NCBI GenBank assembly: GCA_036677685.1 | Contig: JAVBWA010000049.1 | Span: 25,851-89,850, forward strand | Direction of reading: 5' to 3' | DNA length: 64,000 nt | Origin: JAQUBU01 sp036677685 | GTDB lineage: Bacteria > Bacillota > Syntrophomonadia > Syntrophomonadales > Syntrophomonadaceae | Part shown: positions 17,550 to 26,087 of the stretch, one piece after another | How the letters are laid out: every line of letters begins with the position of its first letter | Numbering within the stretch: the stretch's first letter is position 1 | The notes under the pieces: model-generated | The model's database searches: none | What the model was told of the DNA's origin: nothing | The model's input: the letters and a program-made list of their open reading frames with translations, nothing else | Made by a program: the position numbers and the translations under genes

Positions 17550-18023
17550 GTGACGAAAATATTATTTGTGTGTACCGGCAATACCTGTAGAAGCCCCATG
17601 GCCCAAGCCATCTTCCAGGACATACTGCTTAAAAAGTCAAAGCTTCAGAATATACAATTTGAAATATCATCAGCAGGTATTTATACTCAGGAGGGGATGT
17701 CCCCTTCGGTGGAGGCCCTAGAAGCAATGCTTGGAGAAGGAATTGACCTATCATCACATAAATCCCGGAAAATTTCCGGGGATCTTCTTAAACAGGCCGA
17801 TTTAATACTAACTATGACTGCAGCCCATTGCAGTTATTTACGTAATAATTATCCCGAAATAAACGATAATATTTTTCATTTAAGCGAATACGCCGGTATT
17901 GGAAGTCAAGAAATAATTGATCCATATGGCTTGGGTAGACAAGCTTACCTGGAAACCGTAGAACAGCTTAAGGAAACACTGAATAAAGCGGCAGAACGTT
18001 TGTTAAAAGATATAGAAAACTAA
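17550..18023 (+). CDS. Low-molecular-weight protein phosphatase (YwlE-like)
   Basis: The N-terminal P-loop VCTGNTCRSPMA carries the catalytic C(X)5R motif with Thr in the third position. YwlE uses such a Thr to prefer phosphoarginine over phosphotyrosine. The general-acid Asp is in IDPYGLG near the C-terminus. I chose GTG 17550, preceded by GAGGGGGAG; ATG 17535 is the alternative. The window also encodes the arginine kinase McsB, so this may be its opposing phosphatase (inference). Confidence 0.85.
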   Translation: MTKILFVCTGNTCRSPMAQAIFQDILLKKSKLQNIQFEISSAGIYTQEGMSPSVEALEAMLGEGIDLSSHKSRKISGDLLKQADLILTMTAAHCSYLRNNYPEINDNIFHLSEYAGIGSQEIIDPYGLGRQAYLETVEQLKETLNKAAERLLKDIEN

Positions 18024-18156
18024 TAATAGAAAAATGAAAGACATACTGTAATTAAGGTCAGGGGACACACTAGTACCCAGATGTTAAAGTCCCCGCAGGG
18101 GGGAGTATAACAGTACGGATCGAATTATAAAGCAGGATTTTATCAAGGAGGATAAG

Positions 18157-18609
18157 ATGAAGGTAGTCATTGGTTGTGACCATGCCGGGTTGGATTTGAA
18201 AAAGGAGATAACTGATTCCCTTACCCAGGACCATCATGAAGTAATAGATTGTGGAACCTATACCTCTGAATCGGTTGATTACCCGGATATTGCGGAAGTG
18301 CTTGCCCATAAGGTACTGGACGAAAAGATTCTGGGCATATTGATTTGCGGAACCGGCATCGGTGTAGCCATAGCTGCCAATAAAATCCCGGGGATCAGAG
18401 CCGCCTTGTGTCAGAATAATTACGGCGCCCGGCTGGCCCGGGAGCATAATGATGCTAATATTTTAGCCATTGGTTCCAGAATTACGGCAGCAGCTATGGC
18501 AATTGAGATTGTGAATACATTCTTAAAAACTGATTTTCAAGCAGGGAGACACCAGCGTAGAGTAGAAAAGATAAATATGTTGGAAAAAAAATGTCGTGAG
18601 AGGGGTTAA
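18157..18609 (+). CDS. rpiB: Ribose-5-phosphate isomerase B
   Basis: The 150-residue RpiB/LacAB-family enzyme interconverts ribose 5-phosphate and ribulose 5-phosphate. It has the N-terminal IGCDHAGLDLKKEI strand-turn, the catalytic-Cys motif ICGTGIGVAIAANK and the conserved REHNDANILAIGSR. The start ATG 18157 follows AAGGAGGATAAG. Upstream, bases 18061-18103 hold two overlapping GGGGAC/GTCCCC and CCCC/GGGG pairings that could compete in the leader. Confidence 0.95.
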   Translation: MKVVIGCDHAGLDLKKEITDSLTQDHHEVIDCGTYTSESVDYPDIAEVLAHKVLDEKILGILICGTGIGVAIAANKIPGIRAALCQNNYGARLAREHNDANILAIGSRITAAAMAIEIVNTFLKTDFQAGRHQRRVEKINMLEKKCRERG

Positions 18610-18614
18610 AAAAA

Positions 18615-19865
18615 GTGGACTATGTTGAGAAGTATGTTGGACCAGTTGATCCGGAAGTAGCCGCAGTAATTGCGAAAGAAGAAGCAAGACAAAGCCAAAA
18701 ACTGGAGCTGATTGCTTCGGAAAACTTTGTTTCCCGTGCCGTCATGGCTGCCCAGGGCTGTGTAATGACTAACAAATATGCCGAAGGACTGCCTGGAGCC
18801 CGGTATTATGGCGGTTGTGAGCATGTGGACATAGTTGAGGATCTAGCCAGGGAAAGGGTTAAAAAATTATTTAATGCCGAGCATGCCAATGTCCAGCCTC
18901 ATTCAGGTGCTCAAGCCAATACCGCGGTATATTTTGCGGCGGTTAAACCCGGTGATACAATTATGGGTATGAATCTCAATCATGGGGGACATCTTACTCA
19001 TGGCAGCAAGGTTAACTTATCTGGTAAATACTTTAATTTTATAGATTATGGTGTAAATCCCGAAACTGAAACCATCGATTATGATAAGCTCCGCGAAACC
19101 GCCCGGGAAGCTCAGCCCAAGATGATCGTAGCCGGAGCCAGTGCTTATCCCCGCACCCTGGATTTTAAAAAATTCCGGGAAATAGCGGATGAAGTCGGAG
19201 CCCTGCTTTTTGTCGATATGGCACATATTGCCGGACTGGTAGCCGCAGGTTTGCATCCCAGTCCTGTACCGTATGCTGATTTTGTCGCCTCTACCACTCA
19301 CAAAACCTTGCGCGGACCGCGGGGTGGTTTTATCCTCTGCAGTAAGGAGTGGGGGCAAAAGATTGATAAAGCAGTTTTTCCCGGTATTCAGGGCGGGCCT
19401 TTGATGCATGTGATAGCTGCCAAGGCAGTTTGCTTTAAGGAAGCCTTATCGGATGAATTCAAAGTGTATCAGCAAAACATTGTCAATAATGCAGCCATTT
19501 TGGCTGAAGGTTTGGTAGCCAACGGGTTGCGGCTGGTATCGGGAGGAACCGACAACCATCTTATGCTGGTTGACGTCCGGCCCAAAGATCTGACTGGCAA
19601 GGATGCGGAAGCTATTTTGGAATCGGTTAATATCACGGTAAATAAAAATGCCATCCCCTTTGATCCCCAAAAACCGACCGTTACCAGCGGTATTCGCGTA
19701 GGTACACCGGCGGTCACTAGCCGTGGCCTGACCGGTGATGATATGCGGGAATTGGCCCAGGCCATTGCATTGGCTTTGGGGAATCCGGACAGTCCGGACA
19801 AGCTGGCCGAGGCCAGGGCAATTGTGGGAAATTTATGTGCTAAATATCCGCTTTATGGTATATAA
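18615..19865 (+). CDS. glyA: Serine hydroxymethyltransferase
   Basis: This PLP enzyme interconverts serine and glycine with tetrahydrofolate and supplies one-carbon units. The 416-residue protein has the PLP-lysine motif STTHKTLRGPRGG (K near 230), SGAQANTAVY and the C-terminal GTPAVTSRG. The start is GTG 18615, five bases after the rpiB stop, so the two are probably co-transcribed. Confidence 0.97.
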   Translation: MDYVEKYVGPVDPEVAAVIAKEEARQSQKLELIASENFVSRAVMAAQGCVMTNKYAEGLPGARYYGGCEHVDIVEDLARERVKKLFNAEHANVQPHSGAQANTAVYFAAVKPGDTIMGMNLNHGGHLTHGSKVNLSGKYFNFIDYGVNPETETIDYDKLRETAREAQPKMIVAGASAYPRTLDFKKFREIADEVGALLFVDMAHIAGLVAAGLHPSPVPYADFVASTTHKTLRGPRGGFILCSKEWGQKIDKAVFPGIQGGPLMHVIAAKAVCFKEALSDEFKVYQQNIVNNAAILAEGLVANGLRLVSGGTDNHLMLVDVRPKDLTGKDAEAILESVNITVNKNAIPFDPQKPTVTSGIRVGTPAVTSRGLTGDDMRELAQAIALALGNPDSPDKLAEARAIVGNLCAKYPLYGI

Positions 19866-19870
19866 CGTAA

Positions 19871-20344
19871 ATGAAGGTTGGGAAAACAGTGCTTAAAAGA
19901 CCATCCTGGGATGAATATTTTCTGCAACTGGCAGATTTGGTAGCCAGTCGTTCCACCTGCATGCGTAGACATGTCGGAGCAGTGCTGGTTCGAAATGAAC
20001 GCATCATAGCCACCGGCTACAATGGTGCTCCCCGGGGTCTTAAGCATTGCCTGGATATCGGATGTTTGCGCGAAGAACAAGGTATCCCTTCCGGACATCG
20101 CTATGAGTTGTGCAGGGGAGTTCATGCTGAACAGAATGCCCTGATAAATGCTGCTTATTATGGTGTTTCGACCCAGGATACCGTGCTGTACTGTACCAAT
20201 CAGCCCTGTATAATTTGCGCCCGGATGATAATCAATGCCGGCATCAATAAAGTCGTTCACCGGGGTAATTTTCACGATAGTTTGGCTCTTGAGTTTCTTG
20301 ATGAAGCTGGAATAGAGCTGGTTCTCATGGAAGATAATACTTAG
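19871..20344 (+). CDS. dCMP deaminase (ComEB type)
   Basis: The 157-residue zinc deaminase has the catalytic HAEQNAL motif and the second zinc pair in QPCIICARM. It converts dCMP to dUMP, the substrate of the thymidylate synthase encoded by thyX later in the window. It begins five bases after glyA, so folate and thymidylate supply appear linked in one transcript (inference). Confidence 0.9.
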   Translation: MKVGKTVLKRPSWDEYFLQLADLVASRSTCMRRHVGAVLVRNERIIATGYNGAPRGLKHCLDIGCLREEQGIPSGHRYELCRGVHAEQNALINAAYYGVSTQDTVLYCTNQPCIICARMIINAGINKVVHRGNFHDSLALEFLDEAGIELVLMEDNT

Positions 20345-20385
20345 TAAAATTTGTACCCAAGAGTGAAAAAGGTGAGATAATAAGT

Positions 20386-20697
20386 ATGCAAACTAAAACA
20401 CTATCCTTACCCAGGCTTAATCAATTAAACCCCACCCTGGAGTCCACAGCCTTAAAGTTGATGGAAGAAGCTGGGGAATTGGCGCAATGTATTGGCAAGT
20501 ATCGAGGCATGAGCGGAGAGAAAGTTGATATGGATCATGATACTGCAGTAAGCCAGATTGCCTATGAGTTGCTGGATGTGGCCCAAACCGCAGTTACCAT
20601 GATGTTTGTAATGGAGGAGCAGTTCAATATTGATATTGAAAGCCTGCTCAATGATCATTGGGCCAAGCTCGAACGTAAGGGATATCTATCCCGGTAA
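20386..20697 (+). CDS. MazG-like nucleotide pyrophosphohydrolase-type protein
   Basis: The 103-residue all-alpha protein has the MazG-like metal-binding pattern: KLMEEAGELAQCIGKY (the EExxE-like helix) and a second acidic helix YELLDVAQTAVTMM. Such proteins hydrolyse non-canonical or excess NTPs. Following dCMP deaminase, a role in nucleotide pool control is plausible, but the substrate is unknown. Confidence 0.75.
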   Translation: MQTKTLSLPRLNQLNPTLESTALKLMEEAGELAQCIGKYRGMSGEKVDMDHDTAVSQIAYELLDVAQTAVTMMFVMEEQFNIDIESLLNDHWAKLERKGYLSR

Positions 20698-20740
20698 AAC
20701 TGGGATGGCGACAAAATTTTAAAAATCTCTAAAAAATAAA

Positions 20741-20767
20741 AGGATTTTGCTTAACTATCACGAATAA
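20741..20767 (+). promoter_or_regulatory. SigH-like promoter 1 of the ATP synthase operon
   Basis: AGGATTT, 13 bases, then CGAATAA, matching the SigH-type pattern AGGAWWT / RGAAT. An identical architecture occurs again at 20926. Confidence 0.55.
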
Positions 20768-20772
20768 AAGTA

Positions 20773-20803
20773 AATTGTGCTGTAAAATCCGCGGCACAAT
20801 AAT
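20773..20803 (+). other. Hairpin in the atp leader
   Basis: ATTGTGC and GCACAAT form a 7-bp stem just downstream of the first SigH-like promoter. No T-run follows, so it is not a canonical terminator; it may be a leader structure. Confidence 0.35.
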
Positions 20804-20925
20804 TTAATAATAATTACACACTTTTATTTTTGAATAACAATTTTAAGCGAATTTCCTGATTTTAAGCCTGTTTAAGGATGCCAATGCGAGTTTATCCGGT
20901 GCTTAAAATTTTTGATTGTGAAAAA

Positions 20926-20952
20926 AGGATTTTGCCCCTTTGTGCCGAATAG
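20926..20952 (+). promoter_or_regulatory. SigH-like promoter 2 of the ATP synthase operon
   Basis: AGGATTT, 13 bases, then CGAATAG, about 40 bases before the first atp gene. Spacing and both boxes equal those of promoter 1. The intervening region of this 295-base gap is A+T-rich with nothing else recognised. Confidence 0.55.
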
Positions 20953-20992
20953 AAAAGAGGGAGTATTTCCAAAAAAATAAAGGTGTGAATAA

Positions 20993-21223
20993 ATGGCCGA
21001 TAAAAAAGATATGAAATGGGTTAAATCTTTAAGCGATGCCGTCAATCTAGGAACAACCGTTGCGGCCGCGGTTGCCGTCGGTTATTTTGCAGGCAAATGG
21101 CTGGATGGCAGATTTGATACCGAACCTTGGCTGACTGTAGCCGGTTTCATGTTGGGAGTTGCTACAGGAATGAAAGCCATGTGGGAAAAAACCAACACCG
21201 GTAAAAAACCGCCCCGTGCTTAA
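20993..21223 (+). CDS. AtpZ/AtpI-like small membrane subunit of ATP synthase
   Basis: The 76-residue protein has two membrane helices (about 18-34 and 44-62) joined by GKWLDGRFDTEPW, typical of the F0F1 gene-1 (AtpZ) family. Members are thought to aid c-ring assembly or carry Mg/Ca. It is the first gene of the atp operon, where AtpI/AtpZ proteins normally lie. Confidence 0.75.
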   Translation: MADKKDMKWVKSLSDAVNLGTTVAAAVAVGYFAGKWLDGRFDTEPWLTVAGFMLGVATGMKAMWEKTNTGKKPPRA

Positions 21224-21361
21224 ACCCAAATGCTCCTAATTCGAATTCATCCGGACTTGTGCCAACAAGTTGGGATTAGAAGTTAAGTTTTCGCTCAGTT
21301 CCTGACCAGAGGGCTGACAAAACTGTAATGAAATACATTTAGGAAGGGGGGAAAAAGAGAA

Positions 21362-22045
21362 ATGATATTTGGTATGTGGGATGGCGTACTGTTTCATCTA
21401 GGACCAATTCCGGTTGATCATTTGATCGTTACGGAGTGGGTTCTTATTGCATTTATCGGTTTATTTGCCATGTCTGCTACTAAGAATATGCAGATGGTAC
21501 CCAGAGGCTTACAAAATGGCTTTGAAGCAATAGTCTTATGGACCTATGATTTTTTCACACAGTTAATGGATGAAGAACATGTGGCTAAAAAATGGGCTCC
21601 AGTGCTTACAACATTCTTCCTGTTTATATTAGTCAGCAACTACAGCGGACTCATTCCTGGAGCAGCTCACATTCAAGGCTTTCAGCCGCCTACCAGTAAC
21701 TGGAACGTAACCATGACCTTAGCTTTAATTACCTTCTTTTCGGTTCATGTAGCAGGTTTCTCCGAGCACGGAGGACATTATCTGCATCACTTTGTAAGTC
21801 CAAGTTGGGCAATGTTGCCTTTGAATCTGGTCGAAGAGGTAGCTCATCCGTTGTCTCTTACCGTCCGTCTATTCGGTAACATATTCGGCGAAGAAACTGT
21901 TGTTGCATATCTACTTTTTATGGCGCCATTTTTGGTCCCATCGGCCATGATGGGTTTAGGCTTGTTACTGGGTGCTATCCAGGCTATAGTTTTCACTATC
22001 CTGTCAGCTAGCTATATAGCTGCAGCAGCCGGAGCAGGTCACTAG
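21362..22045 (+). CDS. atpB: ATP synthase F0 subunit a
   Basis: The 227-residue membrane protein forms the ion half-channels beside the c-ring. The essential Arg sits in the fourth conserved helix, LSLTVRLFGNIFGEE, and the final helix reads LLLGAIQAIVFTILSASYIAAA. The start ATG 21362 follows a long GGAAGGGGGG. It is in the standard atpB-E-F-H-A-G-D-C order. Confidence 0.96.
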   Translation: MIFGMWDGVLFHLGPIPVDHLIVTEWVLIAFIGLFAMSATKNMQMVPRGLQNGFEAIVLWTYDFFTQLMDEEHVAKKWAPVLTTFFLFILVSNYSGLIPGAAHIQGFQPPTSNWNVTMTLALITFFSVHVAGFSEHGGHYLHHFVSPSWAMLPLNLVEEVAHPLSLTVRLFGNIFGEETVVAYLLFMAPFLVPSAMMGLGLLLGAIQAIVFTILSASYIAAAAGAGH

Positions 22046-22102
22046 TAATCAAAAAATTTAAGCTCAATGATAAAACATTAGAGCACGAAAGGAGGGAAAA
22101 AG

Positions 22103-22321
22103 ATGGGCGTAGCATTAGGTGCTGGTCTGGCTGTATCAATCGCCGGTATCGGTGGTGGTATAGGAATGGGTATTGCCGGTGGTAAAGCTTTTGAAGCTAT
22201 TGCACGGCAACCTGAAGTAGGAGGAGACGTCAGAACCCTTCTCTTTATTACTCTGGCTTTTATTGAAACCTTGACTATTTATGGTCTACTCATTGCATTT
22301 ATGCTGGTTGGTAAAGCATAA
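22103..22321 (+). CDS. atpE: ATP synthase F0 subunit c
   Basis: The 72-residue hairpin protein has a Gly-rich first helix (GIGGGIGMGIAGGKAFEA), the polar loop ARQPE and the ion-binding Glu in FIETLTIYG. The Glu-Thr-x-x-x-Tyr surroundings resemble Na+-type c subunits, but the helix-1 Gln used by Na+-binding rings is Met here (GIGM), which favours protons (inference). The gene is followed by a strong mRNA hairpin before atpF. Confidence 0.96.
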   Translation: MGVALGAGLAVSIAGIGGGIGMGIAGGKAFEAIARQPEVGGDVRTLLFITLAFIETLTIYGLLIAFMLVGKA

Positions 22322-22352
22322 TTATCGATTAAGTAATATCGAATTGGATTTA

Positions 22353-22402
22353 GGAGCGGTAGAGTATAAGAATTGTATAAATGGTTCTGGCTCTATCGCT
22401 CC
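22353..22402 (+). other. Intercistronic hairpin between atpE and atpF
   Basis: GGAGCGGTAGAG (22353-22364) pairs over 12 bases with CTCTATCGCTCC (22391-22402), with one G-T wobble, around a 26-base loop. Only AAAAATT follows, so it is unlikely to terminate. It could stabilise the upstream atpE message, since c is needed in about tenfold excess (inference). Confidence 0.6.
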
Positions 22403-22441
22403 AAAAATTATCTAGCTCTTGAGATTGGAGGTAGCACATCC

Positions 22442-23062
22442 GTGAGAAGGAACAAAAAGTTTTGCTTATCGGTCCTCCTCTTTACCCTGGTTATGGTCTT
22501 GGGTTTTGCCGCAGTAGCACTCGCATCAGGTGGCGGAGTAACACCCATCGAGCCCCCAGCCGGTAAAACGCCTGCCTTCGGAAACCTTTATGTAATAGGT
22601 TGGACAGCGGTTAACTTCTTTGTATTGCTGGCCTTGGTTTACAAGTTCGGTTATGGACCCATCAATGCAATGTTGGAACAGCGTACAAATACCATCGAAG
22701 GTTCTCTGAAACATGCGGAAGAGGTTAAAGTCGAAGTTGAGCAGATGAGAAAAGAAACCGCAGCGAACCTGGCTGAATCTCGTAAAGAAGCTCAAGAAAT
22801 TGTAGGTCGTGCAACCAAAGCTGCAGAAGAAGCCAAAAATGAACTCCTGGCAAAAGCTAAAGAAGAAGCTAGTGCTATGAGAAATAAGGCTAACGCAGAA
22901 ATTCAAGCAGCAACTGCACAGGCTAAAGTAGAGTTGAGAGATACAGCGGTTACCCTGGCTATTATGGCAGCAGAAAAAGTATTAAGCCGGTCTATCAATG
23001 ATGCTGACCAGAAGAACATGGTTAAGCAGTTTGTTAGCGAGGCAGGCGATTTGCTATGTTAA
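22442..23062 (+). CDS. atpF: ATP synthase F0 subunit b
   Basis: I place the start at GTG 22442, nine bases after TTGGAGGT, giving 206 residues. An N-terminal signal-like hydrophobic stretch (about 8-28) precedes the usual membrane anchor (about 48-68), then a long charged coiled coil (EQRTNTIEGSLKHAEE onward) that forms the stator stalk. The extra N-terminal segment makes it longer than the ~165-residue family norm. Its end overlaps atpH by seven bases. Confidence 0.94.
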   Translation: MRRNKKFCLSVLLFTLVMVLGFAAVALASGGGVTPIEPPAGKTPAFGNLYVIGWTAVNFFVLLALVYKFGYGPINAMLEQRTNTIEGSLKHAEEVKVEVEQMRKETAANLAESRKEAQEIVGRATKAAEEAKNELLAKAKEEASAMRNKANAEIQAATAQAKVELRDTAVTLAIMAAEKVLSRSINDADQKNMVKQFVSEAGDLLC

Positions 23063-23604
23063 ACAAGAGCGTCGCCAGGCGCTATGCTGAAGCTTTTTTT
23101 AGCATTGCACGGGAAGCCAACAAAATAGATGAATTTCAACAGGAACTTGAGAAAATAGTTTCAGCGATTGACGAAACAGATAGCCTGAAGGAATACTTTG
23201 CCCATTTGCTTATTCCTGCCAAAGCCAAGAAAGAGGTAGCTACCAAGATATTTGGCGGCCAAATTTCACAACTCACACTGAATTTCATGCTTATGATAAT
23301 CGATAAACGGCGTGAGACTTATATTGGGGTTATTACGGAAGAGTACAAGGACATGGCAGATGAATCCCGGGGTATCACAAAGGCAGAACTGGTTACTGCG
23401 GTTGAAGTAGCCGATGAGGACGTTAAATCTCTGGCTGAAAACCTGTCAACATCGATGGGAAAAACGGTGCAGCTTAATCTTAAAGTCGACCAATCACTAA
23501 TCGGCGGTCTCAAGCTACAAATCGGTGACAAGATTATTGACGGTACCGTAGCCAAGAGACTTCAAATGCTTAAAGATCAACTGAAACAAGCTAAGATAAG
23601 TTAA
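23056..23604 (+). CDS. atpH: ATP synthase F1 subunit delta
   Basis: The 182-residue stator protein links subunit b to the alpha/beta head. It opens with the family signature VARRYAEAFFSIA and closes with the conserved IGGLKLQIGDKIIDGTVAKRL. The ATG lies inside the end of atpF, indicating translational coupling. Confidence 0.95.
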   Translation: MLNKSVARRYAEAFFSIAREANKIDEFQQELEKIVSAIDETDSLKEYFAHLLIPAKAKKEVATKIFGGQISQLTLNFMLMIIDKRRETYIGVITEEYKDMADESRGITKAELVTAVEVADEDVKSLAENLSTSMGKTVQLNLKVDQSLIGGLKLQIGDKIIDGTVAKRLQMLKDQLKQAKIS

Positions 23605-23626
23605 AGCGATAGGGGTGAGCACGCAA

Positions 23627-25141
23627 ATGAGTATTAGACCGGAAGAGATTAGCGCCATATTAAAAGAACAAATTGAGCGCTACCAATCCGAGGTCGAGGT
23701 CAGCAATGTTGGCTCTGTCATATATGTTGGTGACGGTATTGCTCGTGTATATGGACTACAGGGAGCCATGGCTGGTGAGTTACTGGAATTTCCAGGTGGA
23801 ACCTTCGGAATGGTTCTTAACCTAGAAGAAGATAATGTCGGTGCCGTATTATTAGGCAAATATTCGCATATTAAAGAAGGCGACGTAGTAAAAGCAACCG
23901 GACAGATTATGTCAGTTCCCGCAGGGGATGCCATGCTGGGCCGCGTGGTTAACGCTCTTGGACAACCAATAGATGGTAAAGGGCCGATTAACACCACTGC
24001 ATTCCGTCCGATGGAAAAAGTGGCTCATGGTGTTGTAACACGTTCGCCGGTTAATACACCAATGCAGACCGGATTAAAAGCTGTTGATTCCATGGTGCCG
24101 ATCGGAAGAGGTCAGCGTGAACTGATCATCGGTGACCGCCAGGTTGGAAAGACAGCTATTGCTATTGATACTATAATCAACCAGAGAGATAAGAAAGACC
24201 TGATATGTGTATATGTAGGTATAGGACAGAAACAGTCCACCATAGCCGGAATTCATACCAAACTGGAAGAAATGGGTGCTATGGATTATACCATTATCGT
24301 AGCAGCGACTCCTTCTGAACCTGCACCTTTGCTTTATATCGCTCCTTATTCCGGAGTTGCTATGGCTGAGGAATTTATGGAAGCCCAGGGCAAAGATGTT
24401 TTGATTATTTATGATGACCTTTCCAAGCACGCGGTTGCTTATCGTGAAATGTCACTGCTGCTCCGTCGTCCTCCCGGTCGTGAAGCTTATCCCGGAGACG
24501 TTTTCTATCTCCATTCACGGCTTCTGGAAAGAGGATGCAAGCTGAACCAAAACTATGGCGGAGGCTCAATTACCGCTCTGCCGATTATTGAAACCCAGGC
24601 CGGTGACGTATCCGCTTATATCCCGACCAATGTTATTTCCATCACCGATGGTCAGATATATCTGGAAACCGATATGTTCAATGCCGGACAACGTCCTGCT
24701 GTTAACGCCGGTCTGTCAGTAAGCCGAGTCGGCGGATCTGCTCAGACTAAAGCGATGAAATCCGTTGCCGGACAGTTGCGTTTGGACCTCGCTCAGTATC
24801 GTGAGCTGGCCGCGTTTGCCCAATTCGGTTCTGACCTTGATAAAGCTACTCTAGCCCGGTTAACCAGAGGTGAGCGGGTTACCGAGATTCTCAAACAAGG
24901 GCAATATGTACCGATGCCTATGCAAGAACAGGTAGTTTCTCTATATTGTGGTGTTAACGGTTATCTTGATGATATACCAAGAGATAAGGTCCTGGAATTT
25001 GAAAGTGATTTCTTGAAGTATATGCGCAGTGCCAATGCTGATGTTCTAAACGGCATTAGAGATACCGGAAAAATGGATGACGCAGCCACACAGAAATTAA
25101 TCAAAGCAATAGGTGAGTTCAAATCCACTTTTGCGGTTTAG
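23627..25141 (+). CDS. atpA: ATP synthase F1 subunit alpha
   Basis: The 504-residue, non-catalytic nucleotide-binding subunit begins MSIRPEEISAILKEQ at ATG 23627, with AGGGGTGAG upstream; a GTG at 23615 overlaps that site. The Walker A GDRQVGKTAIAIDT and the alpha signature PGREAYPGDVFYLHSRLLER are intact. Confidence 0.97.
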   Translation: MSIRPEEISAILKEQIERYQSEVEVSNVGSVIYVGDGIARVYGLQGAMAGELLEFPGGTFGMVLNLEEDNVGAVLLGKYSHIKEGDVVKATGQIMSVPAGDAMLGRVVNALGQPIDGKGPINTTAFRPMEKVAHGVVTRSPVNTPMQTGLKAVDSMVPIGRGQRELIIGDRQVGKTAIAIDTIINQRDKKDLICVYVGIGQKQSTIAGIHTKLEEMGAMDYTIIVAATPSEPAPLLYIAPYSGVAMAEEFMEAQGKDVLIIYDDLSKHAVAYREMSLLLRRPPGREAYPGDVFYLHSRLLERGCKLNQNYGGGSITALPIIETQAGDVSAYIPTNVISITDGQIYLETDMFNAGQRPAVNAGLSVSRVGGSAQTKAMKSVAGQLRLDLAQYRELAAFAQFGSDLDKATLARLTRGERVTEILKQGQYVPMPMQEQVVSLYCGVNGYLDDIPRDKVLEFESDFLKYMRSANADVLNGIRDTGKMDDAATQKLIKAIGEFKSTFAV

Positions 25142-25153
25142 GTGGTGAATTAA

Positions 25154-26029
25154 ATGGCAGGAGCAGGTGTAAGAGAATTTAAGCGTAGAATACGAAGCGT
25201 AACGAGCACCCAGCAGATTACCAAAGCCATGAAAATGGTAGCGGCCGCCAAGTTGCGCCGTGCACAGGAAGCTGCTGAATCTTCCCGGCCATACAACGAG
25301 ACTCTACAAGGAACACTGGCCCGCCTGGCGGCAGTATCCTTTGATGTTCGTCATCCCCTACTGGTTAAACGCGAGGATGTACGTAAAGTAGGTTATATAG
25401 TAGTTACAGCAGACCGTGGATTGTGCGGCGGTTACAACACCAATATCATAAAAGCTGCCAATCTGGCGATAGCTGAAGACGAGCGTAAAGTAGAAAACGG
25501 GATAATTGCAGTTGGCAGAAAAGCCCGCGACTTTTATCGCAAACGTACTGGACTTGATGCCGAATTTGTAAATCTGGGTGATAAAATCAGTTATGCAGAT
25601 GCCCGTGAAATTGCGCAATATGTAATTAATGCCTACGAGAACGAAGAGCTCGATGAGGTCTATTTGGTATATGCTAAGTTTGTTAATATATTAAGACAAA
25701 TACCCACTGTAACCAAAATACTACCCCTGGATCCGCCCTCCGAAACCGAAGGTAAAGAAGGGCATCAGGTGGACTATATTTATGAACCCAGTGCTGAAGA
25801 CATCCTGCTGGCTTTACTGCCAAGGTATATTGGCAGCCAGATTTATAACTCAATGCTGGAAGGCAAGGCCAGTGAGTTTGGTGCCAGAATGACGGCAATG
25901 GGTAGCGCCACCGAAAACGCTGGTGAGATTATCAATAATCTGACATTGGTTATGAATAAGGTTAGACAGGCCGCTATAACCGACGAAATATTGGATATTG
26001 TTGGCGGTGCTGAGGCTATTAAGAAATAG
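25154..26029 (+). CDS. atpG: ATP synthase F1 subunit gamma
   Basis: The central rotor shaft, 291 residues. It starts MAGAGVREFKRRIRSVTSTQQITKAMKMV in outline (N-terminal helix) and ends with the matching C-terminal helix around ASEFGARMTAMGSATENA. Both helices form the coiled coil that turns inside alpha3beta3. The start ATG follows TAGGTGGTG. Confidence 0.96.
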   Translation: MAGAGVREFKRRIRSVTSTQQITKAMKMVAAAKLRRAQEAAESSRPYNETLQGTLARLAAVSFDVRHPLLVKREDVRKVGYIVVTADRGLCGGYNTNIIKAANLAIAEDERKVENGIIAVGRKARDFYRKRTGLDAEFVNLGDKISYADAREIAQYVINAYENEELDEVYLVYAKFVNILRQIPTVTKILPLDPPSETEGKEGHQVDYIYEPSAEDILLALLPRYIGSQIYNSMLEGKASEFGARMTAMGSATENAGEIINNLTLVMNKVRQAAITDEILDIVGGAEAIKK

Positions 26030-26087
26030 TCAATTACGTTTGATTATTGGTAGCGCCGAAGCTCTCAATAAAGGAGGAAAGTAGAGA

